Assembly: GCA_036362985.1 (NCBI GenBank) | Contig: JAYGXS010000008.1 | Coordinates: forward strand, 7,950,974 to 8,014,973 | Origin: Ligula intestinalis | Taxonomy: Eukaryota > Platyhelminthes > Cestoda > Diphyllobothriidea > Diphyllobothriidae | DNA: 64,000 nucleotides | Reading direction: 5' to 3' | In this document: piece after piece, positions 22,170-34,099 of the stretch | How positions within the stretch are numbered: the stretch's first letter is position 1 | Layout of the letters: every line of letters starts with the position of its first letter | Notes under the pieces: model-generated | Told to the model about the DNA's origin: nothing | Seen by the model: only the letters and a program-made list of their open reading frames with translations | The model's database searches: none | Program-made: the position numbers and the translations under genes

Positions 22170-22840
22170 AACGGAGCATGGGTAGTGCCTATCAGTCGAT
22201 GACTGAACGGTTACCCATCTTATAAGAGTGTTGGCTCAGGCTTCATGCAGGGCTGCTCTCACCCTTCTGAGATCCAATGGTCAGTATGCACATGCAATGC
22301 CAGTCTTCAGCCAACCACGGTCCCTGCGGCTTGGAAGGCGCTGGCACTTTCTCTCACTTATGATTCCCTGTTGGTGACTGCGCTCGCGCTCCCACTGGGT
22401 TTCAGGCCCCACTGCCAACTGACGGGAAAACTCGGGCCCCCACGTAGCTGCTCCTACTGTACGCGTGTGTTTGTGTGTGCGTACGAGAGGACTGATAGTC
22501 AGGCTGCAATGGCTCCCTCTTAATGTGGTCTTTATGGCGCGTGTGCGCGTGCTGAGGGACTATCGCGCCAGCCACCTACACCCTCCCTCATCCCCGGTCA
22601 TATTGACATTGTCTTTACACGGGAAACGGAGGTGGGAGTGGCGAGCGAGTGGGCAGATTCTCCACAAGTCTGCTTTAACTCCTGTATTCGTTCGCGGTAG
22701 TTCGCTGCGTTGCTTCTGTCTGCTGTCGCCGCTTTCGTGTTGCTTGCCCAGCTTGCCTCAGTGTCTGCTTCGGCTTGCTTCAGCGTTTGCTGCGGCTTGT
22801 TGGAGCACGCGGTGTCCATAGTCGAAATCGACGGGGGAAC
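22170..22840 (+). repeat. Dispersed repeat (same family as 56335 and 60480)
   Basis: Direct-orientation similarity to 56400-56960 (GACTGAA.GGT, TGCAGGGCTG, CCCTTCTGAGATTCA, CTCCCACTGGG) and to 60590-60780 (CAATGGCTCC.TCTTAATGTGG then TTTATGGCGC). The minus-strand copy is at 11850-12330. The overlapping open frames have no protein similarity. Probably a non-autonomous element; termini not resolved. Confidence 0.6.
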
Positions 22841-22859
22841 TATCGGATATTCTAAAAAA

Positions 22860-24420
22860 GACTGTATTACGCAATGTTTCGATTGTCACCTTTTTTCGAC
22901 TCAAACACGACGACGCAAAGGGCACAACCAGCGCAGAAAGTTGTATCTAAGTGGTCCTATGGATTCCTTTTTATCCTATTCCTCATGAACTGTTTCCTTG
23001 TTTAGACAACCAACTTTCGGCCCTATAAGCACAAGTGCACACAGCAATTTGCAGTCTGTAGACGTCGCGCAAGACCGAAACGCGTCCACCAACAGGCACA
23101 CACTAATAGCATGCGCCGAGACCTGATTAGTTCAATGACACTAGCTAAATTTGAAGGCCTATTGTTTATTTTCCGCGTAGTCTGTTGGCTAGTGTTGAGT
23201 GGAGTTTATTTTCCCTTAAGGCTGAAACTATTCATAGGAGTGCTTTTCTCAGACGTGTTGGGCGTTAAGAGCTATTCTTGTGGAGGAAGGCACTCATTGT
23301 AAAACTTTCAAATCAATGGGCAAACTAGGAATCCGTTGAAGACACCGTTCAGTGAGGTCGGGAGTTGTAAAGTTTTGGCATATTCGGAAAGAATTAACCG
23401 TTGGCTACCTGTTCGTACCAGTTTATGACAAAGAGCCAATCCTCAGACACTTTTATTTTCAGTGTGTATCACACTACTTGTGACAGGATGAGTAGGTCTC
23501 GAGCACACTTCGTTCCTTCTTCTAGCGAGTCCCCTGCACCTCCGAATAGGTCGACGCATTCCTGGAGTTAGTGCTACTTTACCGTTATTTGGAGAAAAAA
23601 TCACCGGGTTTGCAGAATGCTAATAAACAAAAAAATTTGGAGAAAAAATGCCGAACAATTGTTTCTGCATTCCGCAGTGAAAGGGAAATTTTGGCAATTT
23701 CATGCAAACTAGCATATTGTTCGAAGAAAACCTTAGAAGGGGCGCACGGGTACACTTCAGAAACTGGTTATTACAGGAGTGATAGTAGTGAAAACTCGAT
23801 TCCCAAATGATTAGTCAGAAGGAGAAAGTGCGTTCACTGAGAGTATATGCGCATATGCGTTTCGGATAATTGTTTCGTCTATCCATCTCGATGCATGCTC
23901 TGGTTCCCACGAAGACGAACCGAATACTGGCGCCTCAGTTAGAGAGGGGGTCAACGAAGAATCTGGTAATGAGACGCGGCTCGAACAGATTGACAGACGA
24001 CGCACACGGAAGAAAATGGCGGCATATAGTGAGAACTAGGAGCCATAGTATTCACACCCTGTGACGATGAATAGACGAGGCAATTATCCGATATGTCAGG
24101 TATCAAATAAACATCCCCCGGTGAACACTCTTTCTCCCTCTGTATTACAGGAGTAGTTGCCAAACGCACATAGTTATGCAAGTAGCCAGTCATGCATGAT
24201 TTGGTTTGCGGCGACTGTCTACAAGTAACTTCATCCAAATTTGGCTGTACTGCAGGCCCGAACAACAAAAACAGAAGACCCGGCAATTGACTACAGTGTG
24301 TGTTGCGCGCTTCCGATTCAGTGAGTGGCTATACTAGACAGCCCGCTGGAGAAGGCAATCTCCGCATGCACACAGACGCGTGTCGGTGCGGGTGTGATAT
24401 ACAGCAGGCTGAGAGCTGTA
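22860..24420. other. Intron sequence, nothing recognised
   Basis: No coding similarity or terminal repeats identified. This is the part of the intron downstream of the TOMM70 TPR1 exon on the minus strand. Confidence 0.45.
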
Positions 24421-24432
24421 GAACAGACTTAC

Positions 24433-24635
24433 CGTAACGGAGTCCTCAGGGCAGGTCTCGAGGGCTTCTGTGTAACACTCCACCGCCTGCTGATAGCGCC
24501 CGGCCTTGAAAAATTTGTTTCCACGATTTTTCAGGGCGACAGCTACGTCCAGGGGGGTTTGTGGCTTGGATTCCACGGTGGGGCCACTCTTGCGTACAAT
24601 CGGCGACTCAACATCTCCAGTGGGAGATGAACTTC
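24433..24635 (-). CDS. TOMM70: TOMM70 exon: TPR1 region
   Basis: A 203-nt exon with acceptor TCTTGCAG and donor GTAAGT. It starts with a Ser/Pro-rich segment (SSSPTGDVESP), then enters the first TPR: LKNRGNKFFKAGRYQQAVEC, followed by YTEALETCPEDSVT. The helix-A pattern N-R-G-N-K-F-F-K-A-G-R-Y and the following CYTEAL are typical of the clamp-type TPR1 of TOM70, whose Asn and Lys/Arg residues bind the EEVD tail of Hsp70/Hsp90. It begins in phase 1 and ends in phase 0. The open frame running past the donor to a stop is intron read-through. Confidence 0.93.
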
Positions 24636-25234
24636 CTGCAAGACAGGAAGAAATATTGTAAAACAGTTAATAACGTTGACGTTGTTGTCGTAATCATCCT
24701 CCAACCTTGACCAGCGAAGGATGTTAAATAAGGCAACCAGAAAGCAAAAAGTCCCGGCTCAGACACAGCAGAAAACAACAGGTTGAACTTTCCTTTTTTA
24801 AATTACATTCCGAGAGTCATCTAGGTGGCACCTTTAGGTTCCGATAAGCTGGTAAGACTTCTATGTGTGTTCGAGGGTAGTTTATCCCGCAGAACAAGAA
24901 GGCATGTTTGACAAGGCGATGGTGTTTAATAGGGAACAGTGTCGGGGATTGGACTGGAAAGTAACTACCGCCTCTCGGGCTACAGCACAGCTCTGTTCGG
25001 AAACAGCAACACCTTGGACACAGTCTTCAAAATAGACGTGATGAGAGTTCGATTATTGCAACCGATGATAGTGATCTTCACCCAGCTAAGACTGTGATTC
25101 GAGGGATCAGATCAGATCAGGGGAATGACAGCTACCAGGATTTTGTGGGGTTGAAGGTTCACCTCTGTGTGGAACACTCGCGAAGTCTTAATTTTGTCAC
25201 AATTTCCCAGGGACCACTTAGGTTTCAAAGACGT

Positions 25235-25400
25235 CGGCCAAATCAACAAGACTTGAGCGGAATTCAGTTGAGGCAATTGTGAAAAAAAAACTAGGAGGCA
25301 TCGTTGGGAGCCAAACGTAGCAAAGCAAGAGCCCGGTTACAGTACAGCCAATGCTCCAACCGCTTGAGCCACGAGGCCCCGCAGCGGAGCCATAACTTTG
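25235..25400 (-). repeat. tRNA-derived SINE-like repeat
   Basis: On the minus strand the A-box-like stretch TGGCTCAAGCGGTTGGAGC (25353-25371) is preceded by CCTCG, as in tRNA acceptor/D-arm sequence. The flank AATTCAGTTGAGGCAATTGTGAAAA (25261-25285) matches the flank of the tRNA-like unit at 57462-57590, so both belong to one SINE family. Not a functional tRNA: no clear anticodon and acceptor arms. Confidence 0.5.
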
Positions 25401-25687
25401 AATGCTGTTTGGACAATCAGCCTATTGTATCAGAATTGGTAAATTCCATACTTTTCAGAGGGCTGGGTGAGTAAGATGACCTCGGTGTTATGAAATTTAC
25501 GGCTCCCAAAACGGACTAGGAATTCGGGTAGGTAGAGCGTTGGCTGTACTGAAACAGTAGCCTTGCAGTCATGGACTAGAAGAATTCCACCGATGCCCTC
25601 GAAAGTTTTAGAGGTAGGTTCAATAAAAACGACCTTTTCCTCTTGTACATATCTCCTGAAATTAGGTCGATTGTTACAGGAAGTAAC

Positions 25688-26290
25688 TTGTACTTGTTAC
25701 GGCTGTGATCATGCCTTACCTAGCCGGCCTCAATGATGTCACGAACGGTGCCTCGCCATGCGTGACGATTGGCGGCAGCGGATCTGGAAAGCTCCACCCA
25801 GTCTCTTTTCCAGCGACGGAGACCGAAGATAGAAGGCCCAATAAATGTTTCTATGTCTTGACTGACAGTGTCAAGCCTAGTCTATAGTTACCCTCTTCGA
25901 CGTTTCCAGGTGGGCTGCGGCGGTGGGTCGAGGGCAGCATAGCAAAGCTCGTGGGGCGGACGACGGAGAACGTGACCAAACCACCCTAGTCGCCTTTCTT
26001 GAATGGCCTGCGATATCCTTGCGATACAATCGCAGCGGATGCAGACTGTTTCATTCGAGATGAAGTCGCTTTACTTAGCTCGCAGGATGGTCCTCAGGCA
26101 TCGTTGATCAAAGACCTCCGGTTTTCGTTCATCTTCAGCGCGCACAGCCCAGCATTGGCATCCATAGAAGACTGACCGGAAGGATGCACAGCATACACGA
26201 ATTTTCCTGGCGATGGAGATGTCACGCTGGATCCATAGGCGCTTTCGAAGGATTGAGGACCAACGTGATAAAAGTTCCCCAGAATCAAGT
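25688..26290 (-). mobile_element. RTE-like LINE 3' fragment
   Basis: Begins at its 3' end with ACTTGTACTTGTTACGGCTG (25687-25706) and continues ATCATGCC, TAGCCGGCCTCAATGATGTC, as in the fragments at 3740, 13708 and 32408. The minus-strand translation gives pieces of the C-terminal region (GRLGWFGHVL-like, LRTILRAK-like) with stops. 5'-truncated near 26290. Confidence 0.72.
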
Positions 26291-26799
26291 AGGCTCTAGG
26301 GCTACATGTTGACTATTAACGACGTGCCAACGTTCAAAACCTTGTGAATATCTAAGGAGAGGTTTGTGTCGTCTTAGCTTGACAGCAGCGCCCTACCACT
26401 ATGTTGAGGTCTACAGACTGGTTCGAAAGCTCCACAATGACGTGCCACTGGACCTCCCAGATATTGCAAATTAGTCATCTGGTCTGTATCTCCGAGGGTT
26501 TCTGATGCAGGAAGAGACACTATAACAGTGGTCCTAGGCCTTTTTTATCTTCTTTAAATCGACCTTAGCATGCCGGTCTTTATGCCGGTTGGGGAGTTTC
26601 CGTTTTCGTGGTAAACATGGCCTCTTTCAGTTTCACTATAGTTATCGGTGTCTTTATTCCCTACGATCTTCAAGTCGCCTAAGCTGGCCTCCATTCTACT
26701 AGTGAGGATTTGCCTGCCTTCTGTGTGGCTCATTACTGCTGTATTCAGTTTCTTAGGTGTCGACCCTTCTGAAGGTAGTATTTATGATTGGATCTATAG

Positions 26800-27300
26800 C
26801 CTTAGCTGATCAGTGAGACAATTATAGCCCCAGGTACTGCCCTTGTCACAGGCTTGTCACGACGATCTCACGGGCACGTAGTTTAGCAGTTAACTGTCGT
26901 GATGATGAGGATGCATGATGTCTATCCTCTATGCACCAAATGATCATGTCATCGATATGCAGTGTTAGCCATGAGCAACGCTTGTTCTGGGGATGTTTTG
27001 CGGCATTAACAGACAGCTGCCACTTCCAACTCAATGACAATGAAGCGCTCTCTCTCTTCAAGGTAGCCTGGCGTGCGCCGACTCACACACACACACACAG
27101 CTTGATATCGCCGAGAATAATTGGTTTTCCCGTTTTCATGCGCGCGCACATGCGCACAACCTCCTGCAGATCGTCACAAAACATGTCAGGGCGGGTAGCA
27201 GCATAAGCGGAGCGTGATTAGTGACGCTGGTAGCGAATTGGTTCCAGGTTGCTGGTAAAAGCAGCACTGTGACTAGGCGGGGCATCGAAACCCCCTTGTA
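26800..27300 (+). repeat. Dispersed/tandem repeat, copy 1
   Basis: Matches 28061-28560 and 28985-29270 in order: CACAGGC.TGTCACGACGATCT, then CTTGATATCGCCGAGAAT, then GACGCTGGTAGCGAATTGGT, then GGTAAAAGC. About 70-80% similar by eye. Contains a CACA microsatellite (27085-27099). No coding region. Confidence 0.65.
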
Positions 27301-28060
27301 GAAGGCAGAATAGGATAGTATTGTATGCTAACAGCGCACCGTATCAGGCCAAGCAAGTTATGTACGAGTATGTACAAGAGCGGAGTTCACGCTGACCAAT
27401 CAGACAGTGTCTTGAAGTGGGTAGCAGCTCAACTCGCTTTCCGACTAATCAGGCTGGTGGGTTAGAGTTCTCATCTTAGCGGCAGCTTGCGTGTGCATCG
27501 CATGTGAGCGGATCGGTAGTGTGGCGTGGGAGAGAGTCGGTTAGGGCGGCTCATAACACTTTTATGTTGGCTCCAACGCAAAATGTTAAGATGATAGTGA
27601 CCATCAGATTAGCTAAGCGTCTAGTCTTTGCCTTAATTTATCTTCTGCACAAATGTGACACATGGGCCAATCACAAAGAAGATAACAGTCATGCTGATGC
27701 AATTGATTGGTCGTACGTGCGGTACGCTCCGCAAATCTGCCTTTCCTGTGGATTACCGACAAAATACGATATACTCACTGCCAAACACAACAGGTCAACT
27801 GTGTCTGAGATGTTCGTCCAGGTACTGCACCGGCGGCAGAGCGGTATCGTAAAAACATCAGGTGGCCTGGATTTGGCCCTGTCTGAACAATGCATCGAAG
27901 CAGCCAATTGCAGAAGTCCACATTATTCTGAGGAGCACGAGTTACCCGTTAGCCTAGTCTCTGGCTGTCTAGCGCGTCCACGGGTGACGGAGATTGTAAC
28001 GACCTTCAGCGAAGGTTAGCTGCGTCACGATTGGTGATACGAGTGAATGGGAGCGCTGCC
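27300..28060. other. Spacer between repeat copies
   Basis: The open frame 27504-28019 (171 codons) has no recognised motif. Its end, TTCAGCGAAGGTTAGCTGCG at 28003-28022, recurs at 13883-13902 with weakly similar upstream sequence, so it is probably another dispersed repeat. Confidence 0.4.
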
Positions 28061-28980
28061 TCAGTTGGATCTGCAACCATAGCTTATCGGTAGGACAATT
28101 ACAGCACCACGCACTGCCTTTGTCACAGGCATGTCACGACGATCTGTATGACACGTCATTGTGATGATGATGGTGGTGGTGGTGGTGGTGGTGGTGGTGC
28201 TTGGACGATCCTTCGTGCACCAAGTGATCTTGCGACCGATAAGGCAACAGATGGTGGTAGTCATTAGCAACGGTTGTTCCGGGCAGGTTGCTAGCATTAA
28301 CAGGCAGTTTATGTGGTGGTTTCAACTTCCAATTCCATGACAAGCAAGCGCCCTCTCCCTCTCTCTTCAAGATAGAGCGTGGTGTGCGCCGACTCATGCA
28401 CACAACTTGATATCGCCGAGAACCATTGGTTTGCCGGCTGTCCGCGCCCGCACACGCACACAAAGTCGCACGTGCAAAAACGGAGCGTGGTGAGTACTGA
28501 CACTGGAAGCTTATTGGTTCCGTGCCGCTGGTAAAAACCGCACTACGACCAGGCGAACATGGACGCGACGCGACGCGGGGAAGAAAGGCAACTGACCAAC
28601 TATAGCAGTTTTTGATGGCGGAGACGATTCTGTGCAGCCTCTGTTCGGCCTACTTTCGGATGATTTTTCTCCTACTGCATATAACGGCACAATAGTGGGT
28701 CTCAGTAGAGAGTCAACGGCTGCATTAAATTTAGGCCAGTTTGTCAGCGACGGGGACTGTCCTTCTGTGCTCACTCTGCCATTACAGATTTCAAAAACAC
28801 AGCTGAGTGCCTGTTCTGTGGGAAAAAGCAGCACCCGGGTCAGGCGTAGCAACTAAATTTGGCTTTGCAGATGACTTCAGCTATCATTTTTAAGTTTGCT
28901 TATAGCCCCTCTTCAGCAGGGGTGCATACACAGTGTCATTTCCCCCCCCCCCTCCGTAAGAAGCCACTGGAACAGCCCAG
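28061..28980 (+). repeat. Tandem repeat unit, copy 2 (about 0.9 kb)
   Basis: Its first half matches copy 1 (26800-27300). Its second half (28600-28980: TTTTTGATGGCG, then GTTCGGCCTA.TTTCGGA, then CCACTGGAACAG.CCAGG) matches 29310-29640. So copies 2 and 3 are full units head to tail, and copy 1 lacks the second half. Internal TGG microsatellite at 28170-28199. Confidence 0.65.
28170..28199 (+). repeat. (TGG)n microsatellite
   Basis: Ten perfect TGG triplets after GATGATGA. It lies inside copy 2 of the 0.9-kb repeat and is absent from the other copies. Confidence 0.9.
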
Positions 28981-29640
28981 GCGGCTGTTCTGAGCAGGTT
29001 GCTAGCATTAACAGGCAGTTTTCCTGGAGGTGGTTGTCACTTCCAATTCCATGACAATGAAGCGCCGACTCATACACACACCTTGATATCGCAGCGAATA
29101 ATGGGTTTGCCCGCTGTCGGCGCGCACAAACATACACGCATAACCTCCTGCAGATCGTAACATAACACGTTCTGGGGGTGGAGTAGCAGCAACGACGGAG
29201 CCTGAGTACCGACGCTGGTAGCGAAGTGGTTCCTAGTTGCCGGTAAAAGCCGTGTTGTGACGAGGCAAGAGCATCAATGCTCCGTGCAGAAGGGAGGTAA
29301 CCAACCAGCGGTATCGGCTTTTGATGGCGATGACGACCCCTTTTAGTCGCTGTTCGCCCTAGTTTCGGACGAGTTTGCTCCCTTGTTCGGGAAAGCAAGC
29401 CTCGTTGGGGAGTTTGTTGGCGAGCAGAGATTGCCCTTCTGTGGTCACTCGGCCATTAGGCCCTCGAAAATGCAGAGACTGTCTGTCCTGTGGGAAAGAA
29501 ACAACATCTGGAAAACGCGTAGCGACTACAGTTGGCTTTTTAGATGACAGTAACTTGTTGCTAGTCCCTTCTCATCGAGGACGTATATGCAGTGCCACCC
29601 CGCCAGATGAGGCCACTGGAACAGGCCAGGCACCTTTCGA
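28981..29640 (+). repeat. Tandem repeat unit, copy 3
   Basis: Starts CAGGTTGCTAGCATTAACAG (28996-29015), found also in copy 2 at 28283-28302, and carries CTTGATATCGC, GACGCTGGTAGCGAAGTGGT and the second-half block to CCACTGGAACAGGCCAGG. Not coding. Confidence 0.65.
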
Positions 29641-30069
29641 ATTCCAAAGTTCCCGGCTGGCGTAATGGGGATTAACTGAGTCAGCCTGTGCTGCCCATGG
29701 AATTGCTCCCACGTATTAATTTTGGATCCGGGCGCAGAAGCGGAGTTTGTGAGGTTGGCTGGTTGATGTAGACGTCTAAACCGCAAAATTACATTGGGGT
29801 GGGGGTCTTGCGCAGGAGTCTCATGTTAATCAAGCAGGAAAGCCAATGTCAAATAGATGAGTGACTTGGCAACGCAACATTCACGCGTCACATCATGGGT
29901 AGCCCCTCTGCTGCAACTTAAATGCAAATGCACCGGAGAGGGCAACACACCGGCAACCCTCTAGTGGCCTAGCTGCCAGCCAATGGGGTTTAGAGGTGCG
30001 TGTACTGCTTAATACTGTCTACAGACCGGGTGGAAAATGACTGATAAGGCCTGGCGAAATTAGTTTAAC

Positions 30070-30540
30070 CGTTTTGTCTAGAAGCAACGCTGAGTTTCAG
30101 ACAAAGGCATGTGCTCAATTAGGGGCTACGAAAGAGGCCTTCCGAGTTATCTACAAGGTACCCTCAAGCTACTCAAAATTTCTTGGACAGCGTCTCCTGG
30201 CTACGGCAGAAGCGGCCGCAATCAGGCTACGCCGACCCATCCTTTGCGCCCAAAAGAATTTCGTTGCGGCAGCACAGTTACCATGGTCAAAAGCTGCTAA
30301 TCCAACAGCCAGCGGCTTAACACCTCAACCGACTACCAGCTCCCCCTAACACGGAGCAAAATTTTGACCCCCCCCCCCTTCCCCCTCCCCTGACAACCGT
30401 CCTTCCTTTTTTCTACTAACCCGCATAGTCAATTTACTTAATTACCCTATAAATGTAAAGGCCTGATGAGAATTATCGAAAACAAACGTATGTTCGCCAA
30501 TTCATTTTCTGAAATTTTCAATGGGAATTTTCGCAAATTT
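30070..30540 (+). pseudogene. Penelope-like element 3' end: endonuclease tail and terminal region
   Basis: From about 30122 the frame reads ATKEAFRVIYKVPSSYSKFL, GQRLLATAEAAAIRLRRPIL, CAQKNFVAAAQLPWSKAANP, the C-terminal part of the PLE endonuclease ORF seen in full at 44542-45096. The GIY-YIG core is missing. The terminal region follows, including the C-rich stretch near 30370 and a hammerhead at 30460-30498. 5'-truncated. Confidence 0.82.
30460..30498 (+). ncRNA. Hammerhead ribozyme motif, intact core
   Basis: GGC, CTGATGA, GAATTATC, GAAA, ACA-AACGTA-TGT, TC, GCC. Stem I pairs GGC with GCC. Stem II is a minimal G-C/A-U pair closing ATTA. Stem III is A-ACA with TGT-T around AACGTA. All conserved core bases (CUGAUGA, GAAA, U16.1, C17) are present; cleavage is predicted after 30495. 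The same 39 bases recur at 45910-45948 and inverted at 44323-44361. Confidence 0.78.
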
Positions 30541-30579
30541 ATTCAAATTTATTAAATTTGATTAACTGCTAGTTACTTT

Positions 30580-32407
30580 TGCACTGTGATTGCACCAACT
30601 TTAGCAGCCGCAAAGAGAGATGCGGAGACCTACTCGGAGCTGCAGAAAGACTTCCTCGCCGTGATCTGTTAATCGTCACCGAGGACCGGAATGGCTGGAC
30701 TGGTTTCGGTGACTCCTCAAACAGTCATCTTATTGGTCGTTTTGGGCGGTGGGATGATGCTGTATTTTGCTGAACAGAAACGACTGCTTGACACCGACAC
30801 ATGCCTCCAACATCGTCATAAACATCTACTCACCTGGTATTCAATCGACGGCTATACCGCCTGTCAGATCGATGACATTCCTGTTTTTCAAGGTTTCACA
30901 GTTGGATTCACGATAGCAGTTCGATGCTAGGCGCCGGAACTGGTAACACCCACGGGTTTGACCATGATCTCCTTCGCACGTGCCTGGAGGTTCACCTCTC
31001 ATCTGCGCCCAAAGTACCACATGCGAAACACTTTGCTGTCACAAAACCCAGGCAACCCAACACTACTGAGGCCTTAATAACAGAAATATAGTCCCGTCTA
31101 AAAAGCCAAGCCGACAGTGAAGGCAGCAGCAAACGTTCCGCAGTAATGATGTCTGTCTATGACGCAGCTGAGAAAATTCTTGGATTTGATCAGCAGAAGA
31201 ACCTTGCAGCTGTCTGCCCAGACAGCTCGAGACAGGTCCCGCAACGATGCTTTCTTCCGCAAACTCCGAGAGCTGACAGAAAATTCGGAGCGACGGCCAG
31301 CAGGAGTATTCGTTTGCAACAGCGACCCCTTGGAGCAGACCACAAATGTCGGTAACTTAAGAAAATTCTACTAAATTATCCGCCAATTTAGTGGTACGCC
31401 CTCGACACTGTGTGATTCTGTTCGCGATGTGAATGGCGACTTTATTGATGAAAACGCGGCCAAGGTCGATCGCTAACGTGAGCACTTCGAGCACATCCTC
31501 GACTTTGATAAGCAATCCATCACACGCTCTCCCTCCTCCGCAGCCTATACAGTGTTGTGCAACCTCCGTTTTGAAAACGAAGTTGTCGATGCAATGCAGA
31601 GGCTAGACAACTACAACAACAACAAAAACAAGGCATCCGGACAGGACGATATTTCTGCGGAAATCTACAAGTTCTGTATTGACACAGCTGCATGAGTTGA
31701 CCGATAAAGCATAAAAATATGAAATTGGGAATGACTGGGTTTCGGGCACCTTTATGCCAGTCTTTAAGAAGGCACACAAGACGAAGTGTGAGAACTATCG
31801 CGGCATAAGCCCCATAAACGTTTCTATGAAGTACTTCATTATGTCCTACTCAAGAGATTCTAATCTGTACGAGACTCTAGGACGAGGCCCAACCAACCTG
31901 GGTGTCGAGCTGGCCATGGATGCATAGACCAGAAATTCACACTGAAACGCTTTCTGCAATTCCACCCTGAGAACAAGCAACCGACAGCCATTTGCTGTGT
32001 CGATTTCACTACTGTGTTCGGTTTTGTTTATAGTACGTCCCCACGACAAACAAATAAAACTGGATGGAGTACCGACCAAAACATTTTCATGATCAAGGCT
32101 TATTATTATTTCAACACCACGTGAATTTTGGTCCATAACAATCCTTCCTAGCCGTTCGAGATTCACTGTGATGTTCAACAAGGCAGGGTCCTGTCGCCCA
32201 TTCTATTTAACTACGCCATTGGCTGGATTCAATGAAAGCCGCAACGCGATTTGACGGGATGTAGTGCGCGTCCGAATGCCAGCTAACTGACTTTTACTAC
32301 GTCGATGATATCGGAATGTTAGCCTAAATGCTTTGGCGACCTACAATCTGAGGTGTCACGGATGCATGAGATAGCTGCGTAGGTTAACTTATCGATAAAT
32401 ACCGGTA
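30580..32407 (+). pseudogene. Fossil RTE-like LINE, first segment
   Basis: A heavily decayed copy. The endonuclease remnant reads RRDLLIVTEDRNGWTGFGDS; then NGDFIDENAAKVDR, NKASGQDDISAEIYKF, then RT pieces with many stops and shifts. The motif order (LLI..D.N, EHF, KA.GQDDI.AEI.K) follows the intact element at 18144. The 5' end is missing. The segment is interrupted at 32408 by another LINE fragment. Confidence 0.65.
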
Positions 32408-32615
32408 AGACTTGTACTGGTACTTGTTACGGCTGCGATCATAACTGATCTAGCCGGTCTCAATTATGTCCCGTATGGTGTTTTTTTACGCACGACGATC
32501 CGTGGCCGCAGACCTGGATAGTTCGACCCATTATCTTCGCCAGCGCCGGAGACCGAATACCGAATGTCCGAGAACCACTTTCATTTCCTGACGGACTGAG
32601 TCTAAAACTAAGTGA
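32408..32615 (-). mobile_element. RTE-like LINE 3' end nested in the LINE fossil
   Basis: A reverse-oriented 3' end: CTTGTACTGGTACTTGTTACGG, GATCATAACTGATCTAGCCGG, as at 25690. It splits the fossil LINE, whose reading continues in plausible order on either side (NKYR... to ...FSNCILA, then LELEEVDSFKYRGQ). A nested, later insertion. Confidence 0.6.
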
Positions 32616-33340
32616 TTCTCGAACTGCATACTTGCCTAAGAGGAAGCATCCCTGAGGATCAATGGTCTTGAGCTTGAGGAAGTAGACAGCTTTAAATACC
32701 GCGGACAAGGCTGCTACCGAATGGACATAATAAGGATGAAATTCTCTTTCGAATCGATGCTGCTCGGCGGGTTTTCTCAATTCGCCGAGAGTGCCTATGG
32801 ACCCGATGCGATATTTTTATTGCCACGAACGTTCGCGTGTACCGTGAACTCATCCGGTCAGTTCCCCTCTGTTGGTGTGAAGGCTGGGCTGAACGCGTTG
32901 AAGATGAACAAAGGCTGGAGGTAGTTGACCACCACTGCCAGAGGACTATCAATTTAGTGAAGTATACCGACTTCGTATCAAATGAGGTGGCCCGCACTCG
33001 CTGCAATAGGTGAGGGAGAATATCTTAGGCTATCCAAGAAAGACGATTGAAGCTATTTGAGCACGTTCTCCGTCGTCCACCCCATGACATTTTCTATAAT
33101 GCCCTCAATCCGGCGCCGCAGCCAACCTTAAGGCGTCGAAAAGGAGGTCAATTCAAGACTTGGCTGGAAACCGATCATCAGGACTTGGAAGCGATTTTTT
33201 CACCTTAAGTTTTCGGTTTCCGACGCTGCAGAAGAGAATGGGGGGAGCTACGCATATCCCCTGCTGCTAATCGACACGCGTGGAGAGGTACCCTCTATCA
33301 CACCACCGAGGTCGTTTATATCAGGCATAATTATAGCCAT
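32616..33340 (+). pseudogene. Fossil RTE-like LINE, second segment
   Basis: Continues the post-RT region: NGLELEEVDSFKYRGQ (the F.YLGS region), then C-terminal pieces up to the region of RRRSIQDLAGN, equivalent to RRGGQLKTW of intact copies, and ends near 33340. Many stops. Confidence 0.6.
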
Positions 33341-33979
33341 ATCAAGTAAAATAAGTGAATTGTGAGAGCACAGCTCGTGCACACCTAGATCTTCCGGTCA
33401 ACCTGACAGCTTGATCGAGTTCTCTTCAGTCTGCCAGCGAGGGAGTGAAATGTGGCCAATCATTATTGATTCAAATCTTCAATGGATGCGATTGCAAAAC
33501 TGTAAAATGCGCCACTAATCGAACAGAAGAAACTAAGATTATCAGGTCTGCTTCGACCACGGAGGAGTAGACAGGTGTCTCAATGAAAACTGAAAAGAGG
33601 TTTCCGTAGATTGGACGATAGCTAGTCCCTGAACATAAATGTCGCAGTCTTGGTGCGACAGGAACCTTCGAAAGAGAAAGAGAGATCGTACTTCTTTTGG
33701 AATACAATACGCAATGGTTGTGTAAACTGGCCAAAATCTGACACCCGATAACAGGACTGATGAACAAGTTGTGACGTACGCTGAACCCGTTTTACACGGT
33801 TACGCGTCCGGAATTATTTCCAAAGGATTAACCGGACCACCGCTTTAGGCCAGAAGCAAAGTGAACGGTAAGTTGAAGGTAAAACATGCCCAATCATTCT
33901 ACCGGTAAACTTAGAAGTAGGTCAAATTGCGTAGAAAAACATTTTAAGTTCATAAAATTCTATGAAAAATAACACTTAC

Positions 33980-34081
33980 GGTGGTGGAAATAAATATAAC
34001 AAAGTCCCGCAACTCCAGCAACTACAATCGGAGTCCCAAATAAGAGAATTTGTTTGAGTGTAAGTCCCGATTTTGGAAAAT
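33980..34081 (-). CDS. TOMM70: TOMM70 exon: N-terminal transmembrane anchor
   Basis: A 102-nt exon between acceptor ...CCTTTTTAG and donor GTAAGTG. It reads FPKSGLTLKQ, then a hydrophobic run ILLFGTPIVVAGVAGLCYIYF ending HH: a single membrane helix followed by a basic, His-rich flank. This fits the signal anchor that fixes TOM70 in the outer membrane with its TPR domain in the cytosol. It needs one base from an upstream exon and passes one base (C) on; with GA from the next exon that gives CGA (Arg). An in-frame TAG overlaps the acceptor, so it cannot be extended upstream. Confidence 0.85.
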
Positions 34082-34099
34082 CTAAAAAGGTGATATTAA

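Noticed and set aside
27504..28019. 171-codon plus-strand gene
   Set aside because: No motif; its end matches a dispersed repeat at 13883-13902.
28134..28463. Protein with poly-His
   Set aside because: The His run is the translated TGG/CCA-type microsatellite inside a repeat.
34075..34090. Spliced-leader addition at the acceptor of the TOM70 anchor exon, with the leader's terminal ATG as start
   Set aside because: Flatworm leaders can end in ATG, but that ATG would be out of frame with the anchor helix.
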